Counted from the stretch's first letter, positions 6,831 to 14,360 are shown. The stretch is 15,604 nt of DNA from Desulfobacterales bacterium (GCA_030145595.1 JAQYVG010000047.1:1-15604), one strand, 5' to 3'. Notes: generated by a model not told the origin, from the sequence alone. Translations and numbers: made by a program.

Positions 6831-8129
6831 ATGCAGATTGTAACGACCCATAAAAATACCGATTTTGATGCTCTGGCTTCTGTTGTGGCAGCCACAATGT
6901 TGTATCCGGACACGATTCCGGTGCTTCCAAGAAACGTAAACCCCAACGTGAGAGCCTTTTTGTCCCTGCATAAAGACCTGTTCAACATGCATTCATCCAA
7001 TCAAATCGATTTTAAAGACATAAATAGCTTGATTGTGGTTGATGCCAACAGCTGGGGGCGCCTTGATAAAATGGATGCTCTCAAACAGGTTGATAATTTA
7101 GAAATTATACTCTGGGATCATCATTTGAATGCAGGGGATATTAGCCCTGACTGGACGTGCCAGGAAGAGATGGGGGCTAATATTACTCTGATGATGCGCC
7201 AATTAAAGACCCAAAAAACAATTTTAACCCCTATTCAGGCTACCCTGTTTTTGGCAGGAGTCTATGAAGACACCGGCAATCTAACGTTCCCATCATCGAA
7301 ACCCGAAGACGCTTATGCCGCTGCATATCTGCTGGAGCGCAAAGCAGACCTGAAGATCCTCAACTCTCTGCTGCGTCCGGCTTACGGTAGAAAACAGAAG
7401 GCCATACTTTTTGAAATGTTGCAAACGGCCGAAAAAGTCAATGTCAACGGACACAATATCAGTATTAACCGGGTGGATATTGAAGGTCATGTGGAAAATC
7501 TCGCCGTGGTTGTCAATATGTACAGAGAAATCCTGGATGTAGATGCCGCATTCGGTGTCTTTATCAACAAGGATCGTAAACGCAGCATCGTTATCGGGCG
7601 CTGTATTGTTGACACCCTTGATATCGGGTTGATTATGCGGGAATTGGGCGGAGGCGGACATCCGGGAGCAGGCTCCGCCATGTTGAAGTCGGTTAAACCG
7701 GACGCGGTTGTGGAAATGATCAAAGAATTGATCGCAGGGAAACAACCGTCTTCAGTGCAGATCAGCGATCTGATGTCTTTTCCTGTATTTTACATCTCAC
7801 CTGACACCTCCATGAAAGAGGTCTCTTTAATTCTGAGAAAAAAGGGCTGTACGGGTTTGCTGGTGGTGGATGGTGACAAACCGGTTGGCATCATTTCGCG
7901 CAGGGATTTTCGTAAAGTAAAGAAAAAGGCTAATCTCACAGCTCCGGTCAAAGCCTACATGAGTAAAAACATAAAATCGATAGAACCGGGACAAAGCCCT
8001 GCCCAGGCAACCAATTTGATGGTTAAACATGACATCGGTCGCATCCCGGTGGTAGAAGACGGCAAAGTTGTCGGGATTGTTACGCGTTCCGATATAGTGA
8101 ATTATTTTTACGACATTTTACCGGACTAG
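6831..8129 (+). CDS. DHH/DHHA1 phosphoesterase with two CBS domains
   Basis: This is a 432-residue protein. The DHH domain shows motif I (HKNTDFDALAS, D11 and D13), motif II (VVDANSWGR, D71), the DHH triad in WDHH (D96-H98) and motif IV (VYEDTGNLTF, D147). These are the residues that bind two metal ions in this family. The DHHA1 domain has GGGGHPGAGSA starting at G273. Two CBS domains follow (about 311-365 and 372-430), and the protein ends right after the second. The combination occurs at the N-terminus of longer fusions with a tRNA nucleotidyltransferase or poly(A) polymerase domain in related bacteria, but that domain is absent here. The likely activity is a phosphodiesterase or nanoRNase/nucleotide hydrolase controlled by adenylate binding to the CBS pair; the substrate is not known. 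Confidence 0.88.
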   Translation: MQIVTTHKNTDFDALASVVAATMLYPDTIPVLPRNVNPNVRAFLSLHKDLFNMHSSNQIDFKDINSLIVVDANSWGRLDKMDALKQVDNLEIILWDHHLNAGDISPDWTCQEEMGANITLMMRQLKTQKTILTPIQATLFLAGVYEDTGNLTFPSSKPEDAYAAAYLLERKADLKILNSLLRPAYGRKQKAILFEMLQTAEKVNVNGHNISINRVDIEGHVENLAVVVNMYREILDVDAAFGVFINKDRKRSIVIGRCIVDTLDIGLIMRELGGGGHPGAGSAMLKSVKPDAVVEMIKELIAGKQPSSVQISDLMSFPVFYISPDTSMKEVSLILRKKGCTGLLVVDGDKPVGIISRRDFRKVKKKANLTAPVKAYMSKNIKSIEPGQSPAQATNLMVKHDIGRIPVVEDGKVVGIVTRSDIVNYFYDILPD

Positions 8130-8131
8130 CA

Positions 8132-8995
8132 ATGAGTTGGAACAAAATGAAAAGAAGAGACTTTCTCAAGGCTTTATCCACAAGCATTATTGCCGGAGGA
8201 ATCGTTCCGGCCAAGGTTCTGGCGGAGATCGCAAGAAAATCTCCCGAGTCCTCCCTAAAAGAATACGACAATCACATTAAAGACTACCTGCAAAAGATAC
8301 AAAGTTTTGACACACATCACGCCAAGGACGTCTACCTAAATCAAAGCGACTTTCTGTTGTTGAAATCCTCGACAATGCGTTTTAAGCGACTACAGCGCAC
8401 TGTGGGTTACGGCAATTTCCATTTGTTAAGCTTTGACGATGCTATCAAAATTGCGCGCAACTATTCAAAGGTGGGAGCTTTTTCCAAGCAGGAGTGCGCT
8501 TTTCTGGAAAAAATATTTTATGATGACCCTGTTGTTTACGGTTTTTTCGGTGAAAAACCTGTTAAAAAACTTACCGACCGCATTAAAAAACGCGAGGTAG
8601 TCAAAATCCCGCACACCGGCAATTATATTTATAAGGGAGCGCCGCTTGAGACTTACAGGAAAATCAAGCGTGATATCGGTGATCAGGTAATCCTGACTTC
8701 GGGGGTACGCAGTATCATCAAACAGTTTCTGCTGTTTTTGAACAAAGCGTACCGTAACACCGGCAACCTTTCTTTGGCTTCGCGCTCACTCGCTCCGCCC
8801 GGCTATTCTTTTCACGGCGTCAGCGACTTTGACGTGGGGCAGGTTGGATTCGGCGGCGCCAACTTCACCGGGCGTTTTATAAATACGGATGTATACAAAA
8901 AATTAACGGAACTTGGCTATCTCCGGCTTCGATATCCCCAGGCAAATTTGCTGGGGGTACGCTTCGAGCCTTGGCATATCAAAGTCCAAACCTAA
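8132..8995 (+). CDS. Tat-exported M15/VanY-like metallopeptidase (putative D,D-carboxypeptidase)
   Basis: This is a 287-residue protein. The N-terminus has a twin-arginine motif (KRRDFLK, residues 7-13) followed by a hydrophobic stretch and AKVLA, so export by the Tat system is likely. The C-terminal half carries the signature of peptidase family M15/VanY: SRSLAPPGYSFHGVSDFDVG with H228 and D234 as candidate zinc ligands, and FEPWHIKV with H282 as the third. The family cleaves the terminal D-Ala of peptidoglycan stem peptides in the periplasm. The spacing between H228 and D234 is one residue shorter than the usual HxxGxAxD form, so the exact ligands need an alignment. It starts 2 nt after the DHH-CBS stop codon. 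ATG 8147 (MKRRDF) is an alternative start; neither has a strong Shine-Dalgarno. Confidence 0.78.
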   Translation: MSWNKMKRRDFLKALSTSIIAGGIVPAKVLAEIARKSPESSLKEYDNHIKDYLQKIQSFDTHHAKDVYLNQSDFLLLKSSTMRFKRLQRTVGYGNFHLLSFDDAIKIARNYSKVGAFSKQECAFLEKIFYDDPVVYGFFGEKPVKKLTDRIKKREVVKIPHTGNYIYKGAPLETYRKIKRDIGDQVILTSGVRSIIKQFLLFLNKAYRNTGNLSLASRSLAPPGYSFHGVSDFDVGQVGFGGANFTGRFINTDVYKKLTELGYLRLRYPQANLLGVRFEPWHIKVQT

Positions 8996-9012
8996 TTGAG
9001 TTAACACTCAAT
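8995..9012. terminator. Possible shared terminator between convergent genes
   Basis: A 7-bp perfect stem (ATTGAGT / ACTCAAT) with a TAAC loop overlaps the last base of the peptidase gene's stop codon. The gap to the convergent oleD stop codon is only 81 nt. It has no proper T run on either side. A 10-bp direct repeat (TGTCAGTTGT at 9014-9023 and 9035-9044) lies next to it. Confidence 0.35.
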
Positions 9013-9076
9013 GTGTCAGTTGTTTGTTGTCCGTTGTCAGTTGTAAATCCAACTCGGTTTATCCGGTGTTTGGTGT

Positions 9077-10105
9077 TCAGTCTTTTGTGTTTTGCTTGAG
9101 CCAATGCTCGAGACGGCGAAGACCTTCTTCCGTGGATACGCGGGGAACATATCCCAAGTCTTTTTTTGCGGCGCTGATGTCAAACCAGTGGGCTGTAGCA
9201 AGCTCATCAGCTAAAAAACGCGTCATTTGCGGTTCACCATTGAGGTTAAAACATTTATAAACCAGTTCAAGCAAGAGGCCGACCAACCATGCCATCCGAT
9301 GGGGAATTGATTTCCGGACAGGACCAAGGCCGGCCGCTTTTAAGATGGCGTTGACCATGTCCCAGACAGGGATTGGTTCGTTCTGGCTGATGAAATAGAT
9401 CTTACCGGAAAGTTCAGGGTTTGATTCCAAACGGTCAGCGGCCATTAAATGGGCCTCGGCGGCATTGTCGATATATATCGTATCCACAAGATTCCTGCCG
9501 TCTCCTACTTTAACCAACCGTTTGGCCCGTTCTATAATCCTGGGAACAAAATGTTTGTCCCGTGGCCCCCATATTAAATGCGGGCGCAAGATAATAGATG
9601 CCAAACCGTCACCGGCAGATTTTACAACCATTTGCTCGGCAAGTGCTTTAGTTTTCGGGTAATGCGTATGATATCTATCCGGATAGGGAGCCGATTCATC
9701 GATACCTTCCATATCAGTGCCGTTGAAAACAACGCTGGGCGAACTGGTATGAACCAGTCTGGCAACCTTGTGCTTTAAACAGGCTGAAATGACGTTGCCG
9801 GTGCCGATGACATTGGTTTGATAATATTCGGAATAGTCACCCCAAATGCCTGGTTTGGCTGCAACGTGATAAACAAGATCCATGCCCTCTACAGCCTGTT
9901 CAACAGCATGTTGGTCGCTGATGTCCCCCTGGATTTGCTCAACACCTAAAGTTTCGAGCTCAGCATAAAAGCTGCGTGAAAAGCTGCGGACGTCTTCCCC
10001 TCGTTTTTGAAGCAGGCGCACGATTGCTCCCCCGAGAAAACCGCCTCCTCCGGTGACCAGCGCTTGTGTCGGCTTCTTAACGTTTAAGGAGTGTGTGTTA
10101 TCCAT
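9077..10105 (-). CDS. oleD: OleD-like NAD(P)-dependent 2-alkyl-3-oxoalkanoate reductase
   Basis: This is a 342-residue extended short-chain dehydrogenase. The Rossmann loop TGGGGFLG lies at about 18-25, and the catalytic Y149 and K153 are in HYPKTKALAE. The block HTSSPSVVFNGTD (about 119-131) is typical of OleD and related 3-beta-HSD-like enzymes. In the ole pathway OleD reduces the beta-keto acid made by OleA to a beta-hydroxy acid, which OleC then turns into a beta-lactone. The partner oleC lies just upstream, which strengthens the call. A ribosome binding site (AGGTAACGG) precedes the ATG. The intergenic space to oleC holds hairpin repeats. The last codons (KQNTKD) overlap a 30-nt dispersed repeat. 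Confidence 0.82.
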   Translation of the reverse strand: MDNTHSLNVKKPTQALVTGGGGFLGGAIVRLLQKRGEDVRSFSRSFYAELETLGVEQIQGDISDQHAVEQAVEGMDLVYHVAAKPGIWGDYSEYYQTNVIGTGNVISACLKHKVARLVHTSSPSVVFNGTDMEGIDESAPYPDRYHTHYPKTKALAEQMVVKSAGDGLASIILRPHLIWGPRDKHFVPRIIERAKRLVKVGDGRNLVDTIYIDNAAEAHLMAADRLESNPELSGKIYFISQNEPIPVWDMVNAILKAAGLGPVRKSIPHRMAWLVGLLLELVYKCFNLNGEPQMTRFLADELATAHWFDISAAKKDLGYVPRVSTEEGLRRLEHWLKQNTKD

Positions 10106-10137
10106 CCGTTACCTATCTTTTTTGCATAATCAGCAGG

Positions 10138-10343
10138 GAGCGCTTCGCTTGAAGAGCGCTTTGCTTGAAGAGCACTGCGTTTGAGGAGCACTTCGTTGAG
10201 GAGCGCTGCGCTTGAAGAGCACTTCGTTTGAAGAGCACTTCGTTTGAGGAGCGCTTCGCTTGAGGAGCGCTTCGCTTAAGGCAATCATTAAGCCTCAAGA
10301 CCCGGAGGGTCGGTCCTCAAGTCCCGCTAGCGGGACGCTCCTT
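10138..10343. repeat. Hairpin-repeat cluster 2, between oleC and oleD
   Basis: Nine consecutive plus-oriented units occupy 10138-10280. Eight are 16 bp and one (10186-10200) is 15 bp. Each reads GAGC, then G or A, CTTCG or a variant, then TTGAG/TTGAA. Most are tiny hairpins (AGCG-CTT-CGCT). After a short spacer, minus-oriented units with larger palindromes follow: GACCC-GGA-GGGTC near 10299-10312 and GTCCCGC-TA-GCGGGAC at 10321-10336. The minus-oriented part runs into the 3' end of oleC. No unique spacers are present, so this is not a CRISPR array. Confidence 0.88.
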
Positions 10344-12025
10344 GCCCCCCTGCTTTTGCATTTTTTATCTGCCCAGACAGCCAGTTTTTCGCGAAAAATC
10401 TTTGAGTTATGGCGGATGTCTACCGGGAACGCCTTGTGAAGCAATATGGTTTCGATGTTTTTTGTCAGTTCGTTCTGCCGGGCAAGTTCAAAAAGGGCTT
10501 TTTTGAGCTCTTTTTGATTGTAACCGTCAAGATCTTTTTCCGGTTCAATACAAATTACCGGCGTTTGTCGAAGCCCGGCACCGATGCCGACCAGGGCGCT
10601 GCGATACACCATCGGATGATTGTTAAAGATGGCTTCGCACTGAATAGTAAAAAGTGTTCCATTGGCGGTCACAACACGGTGGTTTTTGCGACCGCAGAAC
10701 CAGATCCTGCCTTTGGCATCTTTCCAGCCCAGATCCCCCATCCGGTGCCATATTTGATTTTGGTCTTTGATCTTGGCCAGCGCATCCGTCTGGGGCCTTT
10801 CAAAGTACTGTCGGGTTACCAGGTCACCTTTTACAGTTATTTCACCAATTTCACCGTCAGCAACCAGTATATCATCCGACCACTTATCGATGGGGTCATC
10901 GCTGATATTAATAATGCGAATCTCTATATCGTTAATGGGGCGACCTATGCAGATGCCGTTGCCTTGCTCACTCAGTTTTCTGGTTTCAGACAGGATTTCA
11001 TTGCTCGCAATGGATATGACAGGCACCGCTTCAGTCGCACCGTATGGCGTATGAACTTGGGCATCATTACACAGCATGGAGGAAAACTGTTCAATAATAG
11101 CAGGTGATACCGGTGCGCCGGCGGAAATTACTCTTTTCAAAGACGGCAGCTTTATGTTTTTATATTTACCGTATGTGCCCAGGCGTTTTAATAGAGCCGG
11201 TGAGGCGAACATGTTTGTCACCCCCTGGTCGACAATTGCTTGGATGATCTTTTCCGGGTTCGCAAGGGCCGGTTTTGTAGGGTCCATATCCGGGATGATC
11301 GACGTTATTCCCAGAGCGGGCCAGAAAAGAGCAAAAAGCGGGAATGTGGAAAGATCAATTTCATCCATGGTTAAACCCAGGTGGGATTTTATATGTCGAA
11401 GCTGGGCATTAAAGTTGCCGTGAGTATATACGGCTCCTTTAGCCGGTCCTGTGCTTCCGGTGGTAAAAAGAATGGCGGCCATGTCGTCGGATCTGGTTTT
11501 TGTCGTGGAATATGGTTTCCATGGCATCCGGCGGACCTGTTTCAGGGTATAGCCTCCCCAGAACAAGCGCTGTCCGACCGTTACCCATGTTTTGACAGTG
11601 TCGAAAAACCTTGGGTAGAGGGTTCGCAGTACATGGGCAGGGGGAATGCCGATAAAGGCCTCCGGCCGGCCTTCCTTTAAACAGCCGACCATACGTCTGA
11701 TACCCATTCCAGGGTCCACTACGACCGACACAGCTCCGGTTTTGAAAAGAGCAAAGATTATCGTAAAAAAATCCAGGCTGGGTTTTACCATTAATATAGT
11801 ACGGGTGCCGCGTTTTATGCCGGCTTTTTCAAACCCGTGAGCCAGGCAGTCGGATTCCCGGTCAAGTTGTTGAAAGGTGAGATGGTTGTATGCAACACGG
11901 TTGTTTTTGTCCCGGCCGGCCGGACAGACCACCGCCCGCTTATAGGGTTGCAGGGCAGCCATGCGTTGCAGATGAGAAGCAACGTTGGTAAAATCGTTGC
12001 TATTATTTTTGTCTGACGGTTTCAT
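10295..12025 (-). CDS. oleC: OleC-like AMP-dependent synthetase (beta-lactone synthetase family)
   Basis: This is a 576-residue member of the acyl-adenylate-forming superfamily. The P-loop motif FTTGSTGPAKGAVYTHGNF is at about 190-208. TPYGATEAVPV is the adenine-binding A5-type motif, and MGDLGWKDAKGRIWFCGRKNHRV marks the hinge. The N-terminal stretch MVGCLKEGRPEAFIGIP is characteristic of OleC. In the olefin pathway OleC uses ATP to close a beta-hydroxy acid to a beta-lactone, which OleB decarboxylates to an alkene. The adjacent oleD supports this. No oleA or oleB is in the window. About 15 C-terminal residues (RSVPLAGLEDRPSGS) are encoded by the hairpin repeats and are probably not native. 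The start codon lies 13 nt from the end of the second MITE-like element, and no strong Shine-Dalgarno is visible. Confidence 0.85.
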   Translation of the reverse strand: MKPSDKNNSNDFTNVASHLQRMAALQPYKRAVVCPAGRDKNNRVAYNHLTFQQLDRESDCLAHGFEKAGIKRGTRTILMVKPSLDFFTIIFALFKTGAVSVVVDPGMGIRRMVGCLKEGRPEAFIGIPPAHVLRTLYPRFFDTVKTWVTVGQRLFWGGYTLKQVRRMPWKPYSTTKTRSDDMAAILFTTGSTGPAKGAVYTHGNFNAQLRHIKSHLGLTMDEIDLSTFPLFALFWPALGITSIIPDMDPTKPALANPEKIIQAIVDQGVTNMFASPALLKRLGTYGKYKNIKLPSLKRVISAGAPVSPAIIEQFSSMLCNDAQVHTPYGATEAVPVISIASNEILSETRKLSEQGNGICIGRPINDIEIRIINISDDPIDKWSDDILVADGEIGEITVKGDLVTRQYFERPQTDALAKIKDQNQIWHRMGDLGWKDAKGRIWFCGRKNHRVVTANGTLFTIQCEAIFNNHPMVYRSALVGIGAGLRQTPVICIEPEKDLDGYNQKELKKALFELARQNELTKNIETILLHKAFPVDIRHNSKIFREKLAVWADKKCKSRGARSVPLAGLEDRPSGS

Positions 12026-12037
12026 CTTTTGTACTTG

Positions 12038-12348
12038 TGCAATGGTTTAGCCACAAAGGCACTAAGACACTAAGATTATAGTATGTAAAAGACATTTACC
12101 ACTTGTCATTGGAGTGCTATACTCGAGGAGTACTTCGTTTGAGGAGCGGCCTGTCGGCCTTGAGGGGTATTGATAAAAAGACTTTCTCCTCTTAAGCAAA
12201 GCGATCCTAAAGCGTAGCGCTCTTCAAGCGTAGTGGTCTTTTTTTTATATGACCAATGGAACCAATTTAACCAATAAAACTGAAACATTAAGGTTTATAA
12301 TTCATCCCCTTCTTTGTGCCTTTGTGCCTTCGTGGCTGAACTGTTACG
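12038..12348. mobile_element. MITE-like element, copy 2, inverted and with a repeat cluster inside
   Basis: The right end (12324-12348) is the exact reverse complement of the left end of copy 1. The left end (12038-12062) matches the other end of copy 1 at about 20 of 25 positions, and the match continues through the ACTAAGACACTAAGATTATAG region (12061-12081). On the right, 12252-12323 also matches copy 1 in inverse. The centre (about 12085-12250) differs and contains hairpin-repeat cluster 3. The left end stops 13 nt before the oleC start codon. Read towards oleC, it carries a TATAAT at 12076-12081. Confidence 0.75.
12112..12240. repeat. Hairpin-repeat cluster 3, inside the second MITE-like element
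   Basis: Plus-oriented units lie at 12112-12127, 12128-12143 (16 bp each) and 12144-12164 (GGCC-TGTC-GGCC core). About 25 nt later come minus-oriented units (roughly 12190-12240) with cores such as AGCGC-TAC-GCT. The plus-then-minus layout is the same as in cluster 2. The DNA does not look coding. Confidence 0.8.
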
Positions 12349-12381
12349 TTGTTAGGTAGTTTCTTTTCATCAACAACCCTG

Positions 12382-13374
12382 TTATTTCTCTGTAATGGTT
12401 TCTTCTATCTTAATACCGAAATGCCGGCCGGCTTCTTCAAGAGCTACCATAACCTTGTCGCCGGGCTTTAGGTTTACCACTGACAGCGCCTTTCCTTCAG
12501 GATCGGTCAACCGGATGGTCTCCGCGTTTTGCAGAATACTTGTCACCTGCTTATCGCCGACAGCAGCCGTCACCAGCATTAAGGGTCGTTTTTCGATTTT
12601 CAAGCGACCGACAATGGCGGATATCGTATTACCCATATAATCGACAATCAAGACCTGGCCGCCGGTTTTAAGCTCAGAAAGATAGCTGGTTTTTCCACCT
12701 GGTATGCGTGTGTAGGCATGCACCGGTCCGGCGTTTACTCTAAACGGTCTGGGAGAAACATAAGGGTTGGAAATACTTTCGGCATGAACCAGAAATAAAG
12801 CACTACTGCTGTTACCTACCAATATCCCCTGCCCCGCGGTCATTGTTGTGCAGGTATCCACGCATACCCTATCCCCCATTCCTAAAGATTTGACTTCGGT
12901 AATTTCGGCCGCTTCCAGCAAGATCTTGTCCGCTTGTGAACGTAGTGTGGAAAGTGTTTTTTTCAGTTCAACCACATCGGTTGTATGCAAAAGAATATGC
13001 CTGACACCCTTTTCAAGAATACCGAAGGCGGTTTGCGCCTCCTCCAGATTTTGAACCTGGGCAATAACCTTGGCGCCTTTGGCGATTAAGTTCTCAAGGG
13101 GTATGATCGTCCAGTCGCTGCACTGTAGAATAACCTGTTTGCTATGGGTTAGGGCAACGATCTCTTCTTCGTCTGCACCGCTTTTCACGGTAAAAATGAT
13201 CACATCTTCTCCAAGCTTTAAATCGCCGTCTTCAGATATAGTCTCAATCCGGCCCAGAGCTTTGACCTTGTCGGAATACCCCGGTGGGACCATGATACCG
13301 TCTGCACCCCCTTCCAGGGCTGTTGTTACAATTTTTTTATCCCAGGGATCGACCTTTACCCAGATTTTTCGCAT
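12382..13374 (-). CDS. aroB': 3-dehydroquinate synthase II (archaeal type, AroB')
   Basis: This is a 330-residue protein starting MRKIWVKVDPWDKKIVTTALEGGADGIMVP. The start at 13374 has AGAGGA upstream and matches the family N-terminus. An in-frame extension to 13494 would be encoded by the hairpin-rich spacer and is rejected. The conserved blocks TAGQGILVGNSSSALFLVHAES, PRPFRVNAGPVHAYT and GGKTSYLSELKTGGQVLIVD are typical of the MJ1249 family. The enzyme uses NAD+ to deaminate and cyclise 2-amino-3,7-dideoxy-D-threo-hept-6-ulosonate to 3-dehydroquinate, and so feeds the shikimate pathway in the cytoplasm. ADH synthase lies directly upstream. The same pair is known in Desulfovibrio. Expression should follow the attenuator ahead of the upstream gene. 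Confidence 0.92.
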   Translation of the reverse strand: MRKIWVKVDPWDKKIVTTALEGGADGIMVPPGYSDKVKALGRIETISEDGDLKLGEDVIIFTVKSGADEEEIVALTHSKQVILQCSDWTIIPLENLIAKGAKVIAQVQNLEEAQTAFGILEKGVRHILLHTTDVVELKKTLSTLRSQADKILLEAAEITEVKSLGMGDRVCVDTCTTMTAGQGILVGNSSSALFLVHAESISNPYVSPRPFRVNAGPVHAYTRIPGGKTSYLSELKTGGQVLIVDYMGNTISAIVGRLKIEKRPLMLVTAAVGDKQVTSILQNAETIRLTDPEGKALSVVNLKPGDKVMVALEEAGRHFGIKIEETITEK

Positions 13375-13421
13375 TATACTAATCCTCTTAAAAAATTGAA
13401 TTACTCCATTTCGGGCTAAGT

Positions 13422-13463
13422 GAAGCCTCCCCGTCCTAAAGGATGGGGGTTCTGCCATCCGGC
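13422..13463. repeat. Solo IS200/IS605-like end hairpin
   Basis: An 8-bp stem CCCCGTCC-TAAA-GGATGGGG (13429-13448) is set in GAAGCCTCC ... GGTTCTGCC. A second small hairpin CTGCC-ATCC-GGCAG (13452-13465) is next to it. The combination closely resembles the right-end hairpins of IS200/IS605 elements and the tails of their TnpB guide RNAs. No tnpA or tnpB remains. It sits in the 123-nt gap between the two aromatic-pathway genes. Recognition is from memory of the motif, not a search. Confidence 0.5.
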
Positions 13464-13497
13464 AGTGCTTGGTGGCAGGGAACATGCCGGTCAAGTT

Positions 13498-14310
13498 CTA
13501 ATCTACCGAACACTCTTTACAAAACTCAAGTGCTTCACCCACGCTTTTCCCATCATGAACGATGGCACAAATAGCCCTGACCATTTGTGTCGGGTCTTTA
13601 TGTTGGAATACATTGCGGCCGATGGAGACACCGGCGCCTCCGGCTTCAACAGAGCCGCTGACCATTTCCAGGATCTCCCGATCTGAATCCATTTTAGGCC
13701 CGCCGGCTATTACCACCGGAACCGCACACCCTGACACGACCTCTTTAAATGTTTCCATAGAACCGGTATAAGAAACCTTGACAATGTCGGCACCCATTTC
13801 ATCACCAACCCGGGCGGCATGCTTGACCGCATTGACGTCAAATTCGTCTTTGATCTTTTCGCCCCTAGGATAAATCATAGCAAGCAGCGGCATGCCCCAC
13901 ATGCGCGCTTCATAACTTATCCTTCCAAAATCATTGAGCATTTCCTTTTCTTGACCGTTTCCAAGGTTGACATGGATAGAGACAGCATCCGCCCCGAGTT
14001 TGATCGCTTCTTCAACTGAACAGACCAAAGTTTTTACATTGGGGTAAGGCGAAAGACTCGTAGAAGCGGACAAGTGAATGATCAGCCCTATGTCCTTGCC
14101 TCCGCCACGGTGGCCTTCACCCACAAGTCCTTTATGCTCCACGATGGCGTTGGCTCCCCCTTCCGACACATTGTGGATGGCGCGTTTCATGTCCTGCAGC
14201 CCGTCAATGGGACCCATTGAAATCCCGTGATCCATTGGAACGATTACTGTTCTGCGCGTATTGCGGTTTATGATGCGCTCAATTCGGATCCGTTTGCCTA
14301 TGATTGTCAT
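13498..14310 (-). CDS. aroA': 2-amino-3,7-dideoxy-D-threo-hept-6-ulosonate (ADH) synthase, archaeal type
   Basis: This is a 270-residue class I aldolase-like TIM barrel of the MJ0400 family. It condenses 6-deoxy-5-ketofructose 1-phosphate with aspartate semialdehyde to give ADH, the first committed step of the DAHP-independent route to aromatic amino acids. Candidate catalytic residues are D27 (VPMDHGIS), Y147 (AMIYPRGE) and the Schiff-base lysine K178 (IVKVSYTGS). All three are offset by six from the residues I recall for the Methanocaldococcus enzyme (D33, Y153, K184). A strong AAAAGGAGG Shine-Dalgarno precedes the ATG. The gene is first in its operon, before aroB'. Its leader carries an aromatic-rich peptide ORF and two terminator hairpins, so it is probably controlled by attenuation. 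Confidence 0.94.
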   Translation of the reverse strand: MTIIGKRIRIERIINRNTRRTVIVPMDHGISMGPIDGLQDMKRAIHNVSEGGANAIVEHKGLVGEGHRGGGKDIGLIIHLSASTSLSPYPNVKTLVCSVEEAIKLGADAVSIHVNLGNGQEKEMLNDFGRISYEARMWGMPLLAMIYPRGEKIKDEFDVNAVKHAARVGDEMGADIVKVSYTGSMETFKEVVSGCAVPVVIAGGPKMDSDREILEMVSGSVEAGGAGVSIGRNVFQHKDPTQMVRAICAIVHDGKSVGEALEFCKECSVD

Positions 14311-14360
14311 TTTCTAATCCTCCTTTTACCTAAAACCCGCATAAACTGTTCTTGAAAACA

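Noticed and set aside
10138..10280. CRISPR array
   Set aside because: The 16-bp units are directly adjacent with no unique spacers, and no cas genes are present.
10113..10298. 61-residue minus-strand ORF
   Set aside because: It is a translation of the 16-bp repeats (16 is not a multiple of 3, yet three frames stay open by composition), with no independent evidence of coding.
10409..11107. Long plus-strand ORF
   Set aside because: It is antisense to oleC, which has clear adenylate-forming motifs; the plus-strand translation shows no family features.
13375..13494. In-frame N-terminal extension of the DHQ synthase II gene
   Set aside because: It runs through the IS605-like hairpins, and the family N-terminus starts at 13374 with a Shine-Dalgarno before it.
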